64,000 bases of DNA, from the NCBI RefSeq assembly GCF_017565405.1, contig NZ_JAGEKR010000003.1:62001-126000 (forward strand), read 5' to 3'. The stretch is from Allobranchiibius sp. CTAmp26 (GTDB taxonomy: Bacteria; Actinomycetota; Actinomycetes; Actinomycetales; Dermatophilaceae). This document shows positions 27,280-35,595 of this stretch, piece after piece. The position numbers and the translations under genes were made by a program. The notes under the pieces were generated by a model. That model did not search any database. It was not told where the DNA came from and saw nothing but the letters and a program-made list of their open reading frames with translations. Numbering within the stretch: the first letter of the stretch is position 1; every line of letters starts with the position of its first letter.

Positions 27280-28197
27280 TCAGGCGGGTGGGTGGCCCTC
27301 CAGATACTCGCGCCGCACGTTGTCGGTGACCTGCTCCTCGACCGTGACCGTCCCGACCCCGATGCGGACGGTCTCGACCGGCCGGGTCTGCATGGTCACC
27401 ACGGGCACCTCCTCGTGCAGCACGATCTCGTGCGGGGTGCTCGCGAGCGGGTGGGCCTCCAGTTTTCCCTGCTGGCCGCCGCGGGTCTGGTCGGTTGCGC
27501 GCTCGGGCGCGGGCTGGTGCTCCACGACGAGCTCCTCCCGACGAACGGTGACCGTGATCGTCCGCTCTTCGGTCACAACCCTTTTGGTGAACCGGGTCGT
27601 GCCGGACACCCGCACCCGCGTGCCGGCGACGAGGCGTTCCTCGTACAACGTCACGGGCTCGGGCTCTGGCTCGGGCTCGGCAGGGGGCGTGGCGACGTCG
27701 TCGGTCGCAGGGGCGGCGGCTGTCTTGGGCAGTCGTGCGCGCATGGATGCTTCCGATGGGCCGCCCGCCGCCACCGCAGCGGAGGAATCGTCCGCGTTCT
27801 CGCCCCGCGCATCAGATTCCCTGAGCGAATCCGCTTGTCCGCTGGGCCCTTCGGGCGCTTCGGTGCCTCCGGGGGGAGGCCCGTCGTCGTACTCGACCCC
27901 GTAGTGGTCGTAGAGCCGACGCTCCTGCTCGACGTCGAGATGCTCACCGGGGGCCAGTTTGGGCGCGCGGGCGATCTGGTCACGGGTGTAGGGGAAGGTG
28001 ACCTCGCCGGCCGCCATCCATGCCTCATGGAGGGGCAGGAATTGCGCGCCCGAGGCCAGCCCGGTCAACACCGCCACCCACGTCGGCGTCCCGGTCCGGT
28101 CGTCGAGATAGACCTGGTCGACCTCGCCCACGAGGCGCCCGTCGCGGTCGACGGCGTCGCTGCCGTCCAGTGCCTGCACGTCGTCGTCAGTGATCAT
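27280..28197 (-). CDS. PRC-barrel and DUF2382 stress protein
   Basis: The 305-residue product has an N-terminal PRC-barrel (AVDRDGRLVGEVDQVYLDDRTGTPTWVAVLTG, residues about 13-85), a Pro/Glu/Ala-rich linker with repeated EPEP, and a C-terminal DUF2382 domain (VTLYEERLVAGTRVRVSGTTRFTKRVVTEERTITVTVRREELVV). Proteins of this design are frequent in dry- or stress-tolerant bacteria; their mechanism is not known. The ATG at 28197 is chosen over an upstream in-frame GTG because the PRC-barrel starts right after it. Confidence 0.85.
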   Translation of the reverse strand: MITDDDVQALDGSDAVDRDGRLVGEVDQVYLDDRTGTPTWVAVLTGLASGAQFLPLHEAWMAAGEVTFPYTRDQIARAPKLAPGEHLDVEQERRLYDHYGVEYDDGPPPGGTEAPEGPSGQADSLRESDARGENADDSSAAVAAGGPSEASMRARLPKTAAAPATDDVATPPAEPEPEPEPVTLYEERLVAGTRVRVSGTTRFTKRVVTEERTITVTVRREELVVEHQPAPERATDQTRGGQQGKLEAHPLASTPHEIVLHEEVPVVTMQTRPVETVRIGVGTVTVEEQVTDNVRREYLEGHPPA

Positions 28198-28358
28198 GGC
28201 CGTCGATTCTCCGAAGGTGCCGCGAGCGCCGCCCGATCGGCGACCTGCGTCCACCCTCACCTGCGCTTGTCACACCGTCAACTAGTTCGCGTCATCGTCT
28301 GCAAAATACGATGCGCGCAACCGGCCGTGCGGACCCTTCGCGTCCTTATGTTCTGGAC

Positions 28359-29456
28359 ATGCCCGCCTTCGAAGACGCCGTGACCCGCCGCAGCGCCCTG
28401 GCATTGGCCGGTGCCGGTGCGCTCACCGCCGCCGGGACGCCGGCCGCCCTCGCTGCCAGTACGTCGCTGCGTGGCCGCGAGGCCCCTCCCGTCACCGACC
28501 CGGGCATCTGGCACGGCGACCTCTGGTACCCCTACGTCGGCAACGGCACCGTCTTCACGCGCAGCGTGGCTTCGATGCCCCTGGCGACCAACTCGGCGGC
28601 AATGGCCACCCGGATGCCGACCCTGCCCAACAACCCCTACGGCGTGATCACGTCGCTCAACACCACGTCGTACAACATCCCCACCTACGTCGTGGACTCC
28701 ACGGTGGCCGGATGTCCCTTCACCACGATGACGGCCAGCAATGCCGCAGCCGGTAGCACCCTGGCAGCTCATGTGAATGGCCGGATTCCGTTGCCTCCGT
28801 ACGCAACTCCGGCAGGTGGCGGTGACAGCTCGATGGCCGTCTACGACCGTGGCAGCGGCATCATGCGCGAGTACTTCCTGTGCCGCAAGCAGTCCGACGG
28901 TACGTGGACCGCGGCGACGGGCGGTTACTACGTGGCCGCGCCGCGCTTCACCAACCTGCCCACCGCCAACTACTCGATGGAGCTCACCGAGGGGTCGTCG
29001 GCGGTCGTGGCCATGCTCAACCCGCTGCTGCAGGTCGGGATCAGCGAGGCCCGCCGCGGCGAGATCGGCCACGCACTGGACTTCACCATCAGCAACGCGC
29101 GCAGCGGCGTCGTCTCCTGGCCCGCCAAGCAGTCCGACGGGACCGACTCCAACGTCAACACGCCGGCCGAGGGTCAGTGGTTCCGCTTCCCGCCCACGCT
29201 CAACCTCGACACCCTCGGGTTGCGCCCGTTCACCCTGTTGTTGGCCCGCGCCGTGCAGAAGTACGGCGGGATGGCCGGTGACAAGAACCTCTTCTGCCAC
29301 GCCTTCAACGTCGAGCACCCGGCCACCGAGATCCAGCGAACGGGCAGCAACCCGTGGGAGACCGACATCAAAGCCAAGTACGGCTCTCTCGACGTCGGCG
29401 ACTTCCCCTGGGCGCGCACCCAGTGGGCACCGGTCAGCTGGGGCAAGCCCGCCTGA
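28359..29456 (+). CDS. Exported protein of unknown function with Tat-type signal
   Basis: The 365-residue product has a twin-arginine-like signal (AVTRRSALALAGAGALTAAGTPAALAAS) and then a mature part rich in Thr, Asn, Ser and Trp (WHGDLWYPYVGNGTVFTR, LNTTSYNIPTYVVDS). I see no catalytic motif or known domain. The composition suggests an all-beta extracellular protein. The ATG at 28359 is chosen because it starts the signal peptide; an upstream in-frame start would add 16 unlikely residues. It converges with the gene at 29472. Confidence 0.75.
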   Translation: MPAFEDAVTRRSALALAGAGALTAAGTPAALAASTSLRGREAPPVTDPGIWHGDLWYPYVGNGTVFTRSVASMPLATNSAAMATRMPTLPNNPYGVITSLNTTSYNIPTYVVDSTVAGCPFTTMTASNAAAGSTLAAHVNGRIPLPPYATPAGGGDSSMAVYDRGSGIMREYFLCRKQSDGTWTAATGGYYVAAPRFTNLPTANYSMELTEGSSAVVAMLNPLLQVGISEARRGEIGHALDFTISNARSGVVSWPAKQSDGTDSNVNTPAEGQWFRFPPTLNLDTLGLRPFTLLLARAVQKYGGMAGDKNLFCHAFNVEHPATEIQRTGSNPWETDIKAKYGSLDVGDFPWARTQWAPVSWGKPA

Positions 29457-29471
29457 CCCTCGGTCCACAGG

Positions 29472-30044
29472 TCAGTCGTCGGTCCGCCACCCGGGGTGCT
29501 CACGCCCCAGCACCACGCGCAGGTCGCGCCAGCCGGCCGCGTCCGCCGTACGCAGTGGGAGCAGTCCTGCGGGTCGCCCACCCACGAGTCGGTACCCCCA
29601 CTGGAAGCCGCCGAGCGGTTGCAGACGCCGGGTGCGGCTGACGTCCGGTAGCTGCACCAGGAAGGTGTCGGCGCTCCAGGTCACGTCCCGGTCGCCGGGG
29701 TTCGCGGGGGCGTCCAGGAACGTCGGGAGGTAGCCGAACGCGCACAGCGGCGCCATCCAGTCGACGGCGTCGATCGCCCGGTGGATCTCGCCGCGCTCGA
29801 GCCGCTGGGTCACCAGCTGCACCCATCCGAAGACCCCTGCGGGCCCCACCACGTCCAGGTGCACCGATGCAGTGACGACCGGGAACCCCTGGAGCGCAAC
29901 GGGTTCCACGTCGGGCAGAAGGCGTGCGTGACCGGAGGCCACGGGATCCTGGTTCGGGTGGACGCCGACCTCGATCGAACCGTCCCGGCCGTGCGAGGTG
30001 AACGGCACGGTGAGTCGGGAACCGGTGACCTCGTAGTCGTTCAC
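29472..30044 (-). CDS. Hypothetical protein
   Basis: The 190-residue soluble protein has no motif that I recognise. It shows alternating hydrophobic strands (LTVPFTSHGRDGSIEVGVHP, VTASVHLDVVGPAGVFGWVQLVTQRL) and ends in a Trp/Arg-rich stretch. There is no signal peptide. It is divergent from the nucleobase permease 133 bases away. Codon use matches neighbours, so it is probably a real gene; the function is unknown. Confidence 0.65.
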   Translation of the reverse strand: MNDYEVTGSRLTVPFTSHGRDGSIEVGVHPNQDPVASGHARLLPDVEPVALQGFPVVTASVHLDVVGPAGVFGWVQLVTQRLERGEIHRAIDAVDWMAPLCAFGYLPTFLDAPANPGDRDVTWSADTFLVQLPDVSRTRRLQPLGGFQWGYRLVGGRPAGLLPLRTADAAGWRDLRVVLGREHPGWRTDD

Positions 30045-30177
30045 GACCCCAGCGTAGGCAGCGACGTTGCCGGCCCGTTATCGGAAAGGAACGCCGCCGA
30101 AACACGCCGCCGCCATAGTCTCGTAGGTCTGACTTCAGGCCCGACCGAGCAGGTTGTCGCAGCGGAAAGAGGAACCG

Positions 30178-31743
30178 ATGTCGATACGGACGACGCAGAA
30201 GACGGTGGACCCGGTCGACGAGGTGCTGCCCGCGCCGCGCCTGATCGTGCTGGGGCTGCAGCACCTCTTCATCATGTACGCCGGTGCGGTGGCCGTGCCG
30301 ATCATCGTCGGTGCGGCCCTGGGGCTCAGCAAGACCGACATCGCCATCCTCATCAACGCCGACCTGCTGGTCTCGGGCATCGCGACCATCATCCAGTCGG
30401 TCGGCATCTCCAAGATCCTCGGCGTGCGGCTGCCGGTGGTGGCCGGCGCGACGTTCACCGTGCTCAACCCGATGATCATCATCGCGACCCAGTACGGCAC
30501 CAAGCCCGGCGCGGACGGCCACATCAAGGGCCTGCAGGTCGTGTACGGCGCGCTGCTGGCCGCCGGCGTCTTCGCACTGATCATCGCGAAACCGTTCTCG
30601 ATGCTGGTGCGGTTCTTCCCGCCTCTGGTCACCGGCACCGTGATCACGGTGATCGGGTTGTCGCTGATCGGCGCGGACGCGTCCCTCATCACCGGCAAGA
30701 GCCCGACGACGCTGCCGTTCGGCGGCGACGGGGCGGGCATCACCGTCACCGACAAGGCCGAGGGGTTCACCGCCACGACGAAGGCCGGCTCGCAGGTCGT
30801 CGTACAGAACGGTGACTACGGCAAGGTCTCGCACATCCTGCTGGCCGGCCTGGTCGTGCTGGTGATCGTGTTGGTATCCCGCTTCTTCAAGGGTTTCGTC
30901 GGCCAGATCGCGGTGCTGCTGGGCGTGGTCGCCGGCACGCTCGTCGCGTGGCCGATGGGACTGCTGGACTTCTCCGGCGTGGGCTCCGCCGACTGGGCCG
31001 GGGTGTCCGAGCCGTTCCACTTCGGGCCGCCGCAGTTCGCTGCAGCCGCGATCGTGTCGATGTGCATCGTGATGCTCGTGACCTACACCGAGTCCACCGC
31101 CGACATGCTCGCCGTGTCGGAGATGGTCGACCGCCCGCTGTCCTCCAACGACGTGGCGCGCGGCCTCGCCACCGACGGCCTCTCAGCGGTGCTGGCCGGC
31201 TTCATGAACTCCTTCCCGGACACGGCGTACGCCGAGAACGTCGGCCTTGTGGAGATCACCAAGATCAAGAGCCGCTGGGTGGTCGCGGTCTGCGGCGGGT
31301 TCCTCGTGCTGCTCGGGCTGATCCCCAAGATGGGGCAGCTCGTCGCGGCGCTGCCCGGCCCGGTCATCGGCGGCGCCGGCACGGTGATGTTCGCGATGGT
31401 GACCGCGGTCGGCATCCGCACGCTGGCGAAGGTGTCGTTCGTGGACAACCAGAACCTCCTGATCATCGCGGTGTCGCTGTCGATCGGGCTGCTGCCGGTC
31501 ATCGCGCCGGACTTCTACCGCAACTTCCCCGACTCGTTCCAGACCATCTTCGGGTCGGCCATCACCTCGACGGTGATCGTGGTCTTCGCGCTCAACCTGA
31601 TCTTCAACGAGTTCGGCGCGGGCGGCAAAGGCCGGCAGCACGACCTGACCGGTGCGGCGGTGGACGCGGGTGCCGTCAGCAACCAGCCGTCCGACGGCGA
31701 GCCGCTGCGGGCCTCGAGCGAGGACGAGGACATACGCCGCTGA
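30178..31743 (+). CDS. NCS2 nucleobase (xanthine/uracil) permease
   Basis: The 521-residue membrane protein has about 12-14 segments. The family signature ENVGLVEITK (near residue 352) and the preceding TYTESTADMLA region identify a nucleobase:cation symporter-2 transporter. Whether it moves xanthine, uric acid or uracil is not decided. The ATG at 30178 has GAAAGAGGAA upstream. A roughly 50-residue polar tail follows the last helix. A strong terminator follows at 31751. Confidence 0.9.
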   Translation: MSIRTTQKTVDPVDEVLPAPRLIVLGLQHLFIMYAGAVAVPIIVGAALGLSKTDIAILINADLLVSGIATIIQSVGISKILGVRLPVVAGATFTVLNPMIIIATQYGTKPGADGHIKGLQVVYGALLAAGVFALIIAKPFSMLVRFFPPLVTGTVITVIGLSLIGADASLITGKSPTTLPFGGDGAGITVTDKAEGFTATTKAGSQVVVQNGDYGKVSHILLAGLVVLVIVLVSRFFKGFVGQIAVLLGVVAGTLVAWPMGLLDFSGVGSADWAGVSEPFHFGPPQFAAAAIVSMCIVMLVTYTESTADMLAVSEMVDRPLSSNDVARGLATDGLSAVLAGFMNSFPDTAYAENVGLVEITKIKSRWVVAVCGGFLVLLGLIPKMGQLVAALPGPVIGGAGTVMFAMVTAVGIRTLAKVSFVDNQNLLIIAVSLSIGLLPVIAPDFYRNFPDSFQTIFGSAITSTVIVVFALNLIFNEFGAGGKGRQHDLTGAAVDAGAVSNQPSDGEPLRASSEDEDIRR

Positions 31744-31750
31744 GACCCCG

Positions 31751-31800
31751 CGGTTGTCAGCGGATCCGTGGCGCCAGCGTCAGGAATCCGCTGACAACCG
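31751..31800. terminator. Terminator between the permease and the carotenoid operon
   Basis: Perfect 15-base arms (31751-31765 and 31786-31800) surround a 20-base loop. The right arm overlaps the last codons of crtYf, so one hairpin serves both converging units. Its outer bases (CGGTTGTC) match those of the hairpin at 59821. Confidence 0.75.
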
Positions 31801-32106
31801 AGCGACGCGACGCTGCCACTGCACCCAGCCGAGCAGCACCGCCGTGCACAGCACGAAACCGAAACCGAAGTCCTCGATCGGGATGCCGGGCGGGCAGCGG
31901 ATGCCGAGGTTCTGCGAATCGTCGTACGCCACAACGGGTCTCGACCCTCTGGTGAGCAGTCCGTCGACGAGCACCTGGAAGCCCAGCACGATCGCCATGC
32001 TCACCCAGTAGCGCGCCGACCGGAAGATCCCTGTGCGCAGCCACGCCAGCTCCAGCACCACCACGACGACCAGCCCGACCACGACGGACACGGTGTACTC
32101 AGGCAT
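31780..32106 (-). CDS. crtYf: Lycopene cyclase subunit, CrtYf/CrtYd type
   Basis: The 108-residue membrane protein has three helices and the motif GIPIEDFGFGF, the PxED-type motif of the small heterodimeric lycopene cyclases found in corynebacteria and Brevibacterium. It works with the subunit encoded just upstream to cyclise lycopene ends. The two genes overlap by 8 bases. It is the last gene of the carotenoid operon. Ring type (beta or epsilon) cannot be read from sequence. Confidence 0.88.
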   Translation of the reverse strand: MPEYTVSVVVGLVVVVVLELAWLRTGIFRSARYWVSMAIVLGFQVLVDGLLTRGSRPVVAYDDSQNLGIRCPPGIPIEDFGFGFVLCTAVLLGWVQWQRRVARLSADS

Positions 32107-32461
32107 CGCGACCAGCGCCCACCCGGTCGGCCGACCTTGCGCCGCGGTCGCGCAGCAGTCGCCCGCAGATGCCCACCGCCTCGAAGGTCAGCAGCGCGCA
32201 CAGCGGCACCACGAGGAAGAAGAGCACCTCCTCCAACGGCAAGGACCCGAGGCGTACGCCGATCAGGTACCGCCCGCCGTACGTCCACCACCCGCGCGCC
32301 ACGCCGATCAGGTCCCAGACGATGAAGACCAGCGCCGGCGGCACGATGGCGAGCGCCGCGAGCCGGGGCCGACGCCACACCCGGGCGCCGATCACGAACT
32401 CCAGCGGCAGGGTCAGCACGACGCATCCCAGCAGGATCAGCAGATAGGTGAGGTGCCGCAC
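32099..32461 (-). CDS. crtYe: Lycopene cyclase subunit, CrtYe/CrtYc type
   Basis: The 120-residue membrane protein has three helices and the conserved PLEEVLFFLVVP motif of the partner subunit. The start ATG at 32461 and the 8-base overlap with crtYf indicate equal production of both halves. It is separated from crtB by 91 bases that hold a hairpin element, so the cyclase pair may be expressed at a different level from the upstream genes. Confidence 0.88.
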   Translation of the reverse strand: MRHLTYLLILLGCVVLTLPLEFVIGARVWRRPRLAALAIVPPALVFIVWDLIGVARGWWTYGGRYLIGVRLGSLPLEEVLFFLVVPLCALLTFEAVGICGRLLRDRGARSADRVGAGRDA

Positions 32462-32484
32462 CGGCTCACCCTCTCAGGATCACC

Positions 32485-32536
32485 GCGAGTGTCCGCAATA
32501 TCGTGCACACGCCCATACGAATCTGCGGACATTCGC
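32485..32536. repeat. Hairpin repeat between crtB and crtYe (copy A)
   Basis: The 13-base arms (32485-32497 and 32524-32536) have one mismatch that would be G-U in RNA. The left half TGTCCGCAATATCGTG matches 14 of 16 bases of the hairpin at 59821 (TGTCCGCATTTTCGTG). This suggests a dispersed intergenic element. In this place it may attenuate read-through into the cyclase genes. Confidence 0.65.
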
Positions 32537-32552
32537 GCTCCGACTCGGCGGG

Positions 32553-33431
32553 TCAGCGGAGCAACGCGGCCGGCGTCACCAGCAACCGTGCCGCGAGGCC
32601 CGCCTTACGCCAGGTGGGCAGCCGCACGCGGGCCGAGAACACGTCGTAGTCGGCGTCCTCGATCAGATCGAGGATCCGTGCGTAGAGCCGCCGCGCGATG
32701 ACCACGCAGCGGGCGGATGCCGGTGGCAGATACCGCATCCCGGTGTCGGCGTGCGCGTAGAGCTCACGGGTGCGCTGGATCTCGAAGCGCATCAACGCTT
32801 TCCACTCATCCGTGGCGCGCCGCTGGTCGGGATCGACCCCGAAACGCTCCAGGTCCTCCAGCGGGAGGTAGTGCCGATCGCGGTCGAGGTCCTCGTCGAC
32901 GTCGCGCAGGAAGTTGGTGAGCTGGAAGGCGAGCCCGAGGTCACGCGCCGGCGAGTACGCGCGGGGGTCGGTGGGTTCGAGCACCGGCAGCATCATCTCG
33001 CCGATCACCGCGGCGGAGCCTTCCATGTAACCCAGCAGATCGTCGTACGTCGGGTACGACGTGACCGTCAGGTCGCTCGCCATCGCCGAGAAGAAGCGTT
33101 CGAAGCACTCCTGGGGGATGCCGCGGCGTTCCGCGGTGTCGGCCACCGCGGTGAGCACCGGATCCTCGACGGCGCCGGCCCGATGCGCGCGGAAGGACGC
33201 GGCGAAATCGGCCAGGTGCCTGCCGGTCTTCGCACGGTGCGCTCCGTCGGTGGCGTGCGGCGCGTCGACGATGTCGTCGGCGAGACGGCACAGCGCGTAG
33301 ACGGAGTACACATCGCGGCGCTGGTCGGCCGGCAGCGTGCGGGCACCCCAGTAGTAGGTCGTGCCGTAGTCGCGGGTCAGCACGGCGCTGCGCGCGTATC
33401 CCTCCCGAAGGACGGCCGGGTCGGCACTCAT
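32553..33431 (-). CDS. crtB: Phytoene synthase
   Basis: The 292-residue squalene/phytoene synthase has the first Asp motif LADDIVDAPH near residue 52 and the second NFLRDVDEDLDRDRHYLP near 170, which bind Mg-diphosphate. It condenses two C20 (or C15) prenyl diphosphates head-to-head. The start ATG at 33431 overlaps the crtI stop by 4 bases. No GGPP synthase gene (crtE) is in the window, so the substrate must come from elsewhere. Confidence 0.92.
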   Translation of the reverse strand: MSADPAVLREGYARSAVLTRDYGTTYYWGARTLPADQRRDVYSVYALCRLADDIVDAPHATDGAHRAKTGRHLADFAASFRAHRAGAVEDPVLTAVADTAERRGIPQECFERFFSAMASDLTVTSYPTYDDLLGYMEGSAAVIGEMMLPVLEPTDPRAYSPARDLGLAFQLTNFLRDVDEDLDRDRHYLPLEDLERFGVDPDQRRATDEWKALMRFEIQRTRELYAHADTGMRYLPPASARCVVIARRLYARILDLIEDADYDVFSARVRLPTWRKAGLAARLLVTPAALLR

Positions 33432-34909
33432 CTCGACTCCTTGCTCAGGTATGCCAGGGCGCGTTGCGCGGCGAGCTTGCCGCTGACCAGGACCATCGGC
33501 ACGCCCACACCTGGCGTCGTACCCGCACCAGCGAAGACCAAACCGGGCGCGTCCCGCGCGACGTTGACCGGGCGGAACGGCCCGGACTGGAAGAAGGTGT
33601 GCGCGAGCGCGAACGGCGTGCCGGCCGTCAGCCCCTGGTCGGCCCAGTCGCCGGGGGTGACCAGGTGCTCGCTCACGATGTCCGTCGGATACCCGCTGGC
33701 CGCAAGGAAACCCGTCAGGCGTTCCTTCATGGGCTCCCGCATCGTCGCCCAATCCAGCGGGCCACCCAGGTGCGGCGCGGGCTCGAGCACGTACATGGCG
33801 GCGCCGCCCGGCCGGGCACGGGACGGGTCGGTCACCGACGGCACCGACACCAGCCGGGACGGATCGCGCATGAGCACCCGCTCGTCGAGCAGCTCGTCGA
33901 AAGAGCTGGCCCACTCCCGTCCGAAGTGGATGTTGTGGTGCCGCACGTCGTCCGGTGCGGGGTCGGCCGTACCGACGTGCCACACGACCGCCGAGGGCGA
34001 GTAACGCGGACGGCGCAGCGGCAGCGGGCGACGGGCCCCGGGCAGCAGTACGTCGTACATCGTGGGCAGATCACCCGTTGCGATCACCACGTCGGCGGCC
34101 ACCACCTCGTCACCGGCAACGACCCCGCTGACGGCACCGGTCGACGTACGCCGCAGCCCTGTGACGTCCTGCCGCAACCGGATCTGCACCCCGGCGGCTT
34201 CGGCGGAGCGGGCCAGTGCACGGGGTACGTCGTGGATCCCGCCCTCGGGGAAGAAGACTCCACGCACGCTGTCCATGTAGGTGATGACCGCGAAGATGCC
34301 CATCGCCTGCTGCGGCGAGACCCCGGCGTAGAGCGCCTGGAAGGTGAAGAGCCGGTGCAGCCGCTCGTCGTCGAACCGACTGCGGATCAACGGATCGAGG
34401 CGGCGTAGACCGCCCATCCGCAAAAGCCGCGCGGCGGGGCCCGGCGGGCGGGCGATCTGCCAGGGTCGGTCGAAGTTGCGGTCGATGAAGCGGGGCATCT
34501 CCAGCTCGTAGAGCGCGCGCAACCACACGACGAAGGTCTCGTACGCCGCCGCGTCGTGCGCGCCGCACGCCTCCCGGATCTGTGCGGTCATCGCCTCGTG
34601 ATCCGCGAGCACATCGAGAGTCGAACCGTCCGCGAACCGGGCGCGGTACGCCGGGTCGAGCTGTCGCAGCGTGAGCTCGTCCTGCAGGCTGGTGCCGGCC
34701 GCCTGCAGCGCCTCGTCGATGAGATCCGGCATGGTCAGCACGGTCGGCCCGAGGTCGAAGGTGTAGCCGGTGTCGTGTCTGGTGGCAGCCAGACCCCCGA
34801 CCTGCTCACCGCGCTCGAGCACCACCACCTCGTGGCCGCTGCGCGCCAGGTGGCAGGCCGCGGACAGCCCCGCCAGACCGGCTCCGACGATCACGATTCT
34901 GCGCGTCAT
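33428..34909 (-). CDS. crtI: Phytoene desaturase
   Basis: The 493-residue FAD enzyme has the N-terminal dinucleotide fold VIVGAGLAGLSAACHLARSG followed by VVVLERGEQVGG, and the C-terminal carotenoid desaturase region FAGAGTTPGVGVPMVLVSGKLAA. It introduces conjugated double bases into phytoene, to lycopene if four-step. It overlaps crtB and the upstream DUF998 gene by 4 bases each. CrtI- and CrtN-type enzymes are hard to separate by eye; the linked cyclase favours C40 lycopene. Confidence 0.92.
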   Translation of the reverse strand: MTRRIVIVGAGLAGLSAACHLARSGHEVVVLERGEQVGGLAATRHDTGYTFDLGPTVLTMPDLIDEALQAAGTSLQDELTLRQLDPAYRARFADGSTLDVLADHEAMTAQIREACGAHDAAAYETFVVWLRALYELEMPRFIDRNFDRPWQIARPPGPAARLLRMGGLRRLDPLIRSRFDDERLHRLFTFQALYAGVSPQQAMGIFAVITYMDSVRGVFFPEGGIHDVPRALARSAEAAGVQIRLRQDVTGLRRTSTGAVSGVVAGDEVVAADVVIATGDLPTMYDVLLPGARRPLPLRRPRYSPSAVVWHVGTADPAPDDVRHHNIHFGREWASSFDELLDERVLMRDPSRLVSVPSVTDPSRARPGGAAMYVLEPAPHLGGPLDWATMREPMKERLTGFLAASGYPTDIVSEHLVTPGDWADQGLTAGTPFALAHTFFQSGPFRPVNVARDAPGLVFAGAGTTPGVGVPMVLVSGKLAAQRALAYLSKESR

Positions 34910-35595
34910 GAGCGCACCGCACCCGCGCGTGCTGCAGGGGCGGGCCGGGTGTGCGCGTCACGCCGCACCGCGCGGATGGTCCACGGAATGCTTGCGATCC
35001 ACGTCGAGACGAGCACGATCCGCACGCGTTCGACGAGTCCGATGTCAGTGTTCGCGAGCAGCAGCGCAACATCGGCCAGCCCGCACATCCCGATCCCCGC
35101 GGCGAGGACGATGTGCACGCGCAGCCAGCCCGTGTGCGCCGGCCAACTGGCGCGCGCGCAGCATGCGGCGCCGAGGCCCGCCGCGGCGAAACCCACCAGG
35201 CCGCTCAGCGTGTGCCCGACGACCAGCTGGTGCAGCAGGCCGAGGACGCTGTGGTCGCCGAGGTCGCAGGTCCCTCGGGCGCCTGCGGCACAGTCCATCG
35301 ACGTGCTTCCGTCCAGCAGGGATCCGGCGCCGACCAGCGCTGCCATGACGCACGCCCACCGCACCGCGACCCGTCCCCCGCCTGCCGGTCGGCACAACCA
35401 CGCGAGCGTCAGCAGGGCCAGGCCCGCGAGCACGTCCGAGGCGCGGTACCACCCGGCGTACGGCGCTCCGGGGAGCTCCAGCTGGCTGACGAAGTCGGCC
35501 CGTTGTCCGCTCCCCACGGCGTAGGAGAACAGGAACGAGCTGTAGAGCACGGCGGCGCCCAGGGCGAGCACGGCCTCGGACGCCCGCCGGGTCAT
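34906..35595 (-). CDS. DUF998-like membrane protein in the carotenoid operon
   Basis: The 229-residue protein has about six membrane segments and resembles DUF998 proteins. The loop SLLDGSTSMDCAAGARGTCDLGDHSVLGLLHQLVVGH, with two Cys and conserved His, is outside the hydrophobic parts. Its ATG at 35595 overlaps the P450 stop, and its end overlaps crtI, so it is co-translated with pigment genes. A role in pigment modification, positioning or export is inference; no enzyme motif is visible. Confidence 0.75.
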   Translation of the reverse strand: MTRRASEAVLALGAAVLYSSFLFSYAVGSGQRADFVSQLELPGAPYAGWYRASDVLAGLALLTLAWLCRPAGGGRVAVRWACVMAALVGAGSLLDGSTSMDCAAGARGTCDLGDHSVLGLLHQLVVGHTLSGLVGFAAAGLGAACCARASWPAHTGWLRVHIVLAAGIGMCGLADVALLLANTDIGLVERVRIVLVSTWIASIPWTIRAVRRDAHTRPAPAARAGAVRS

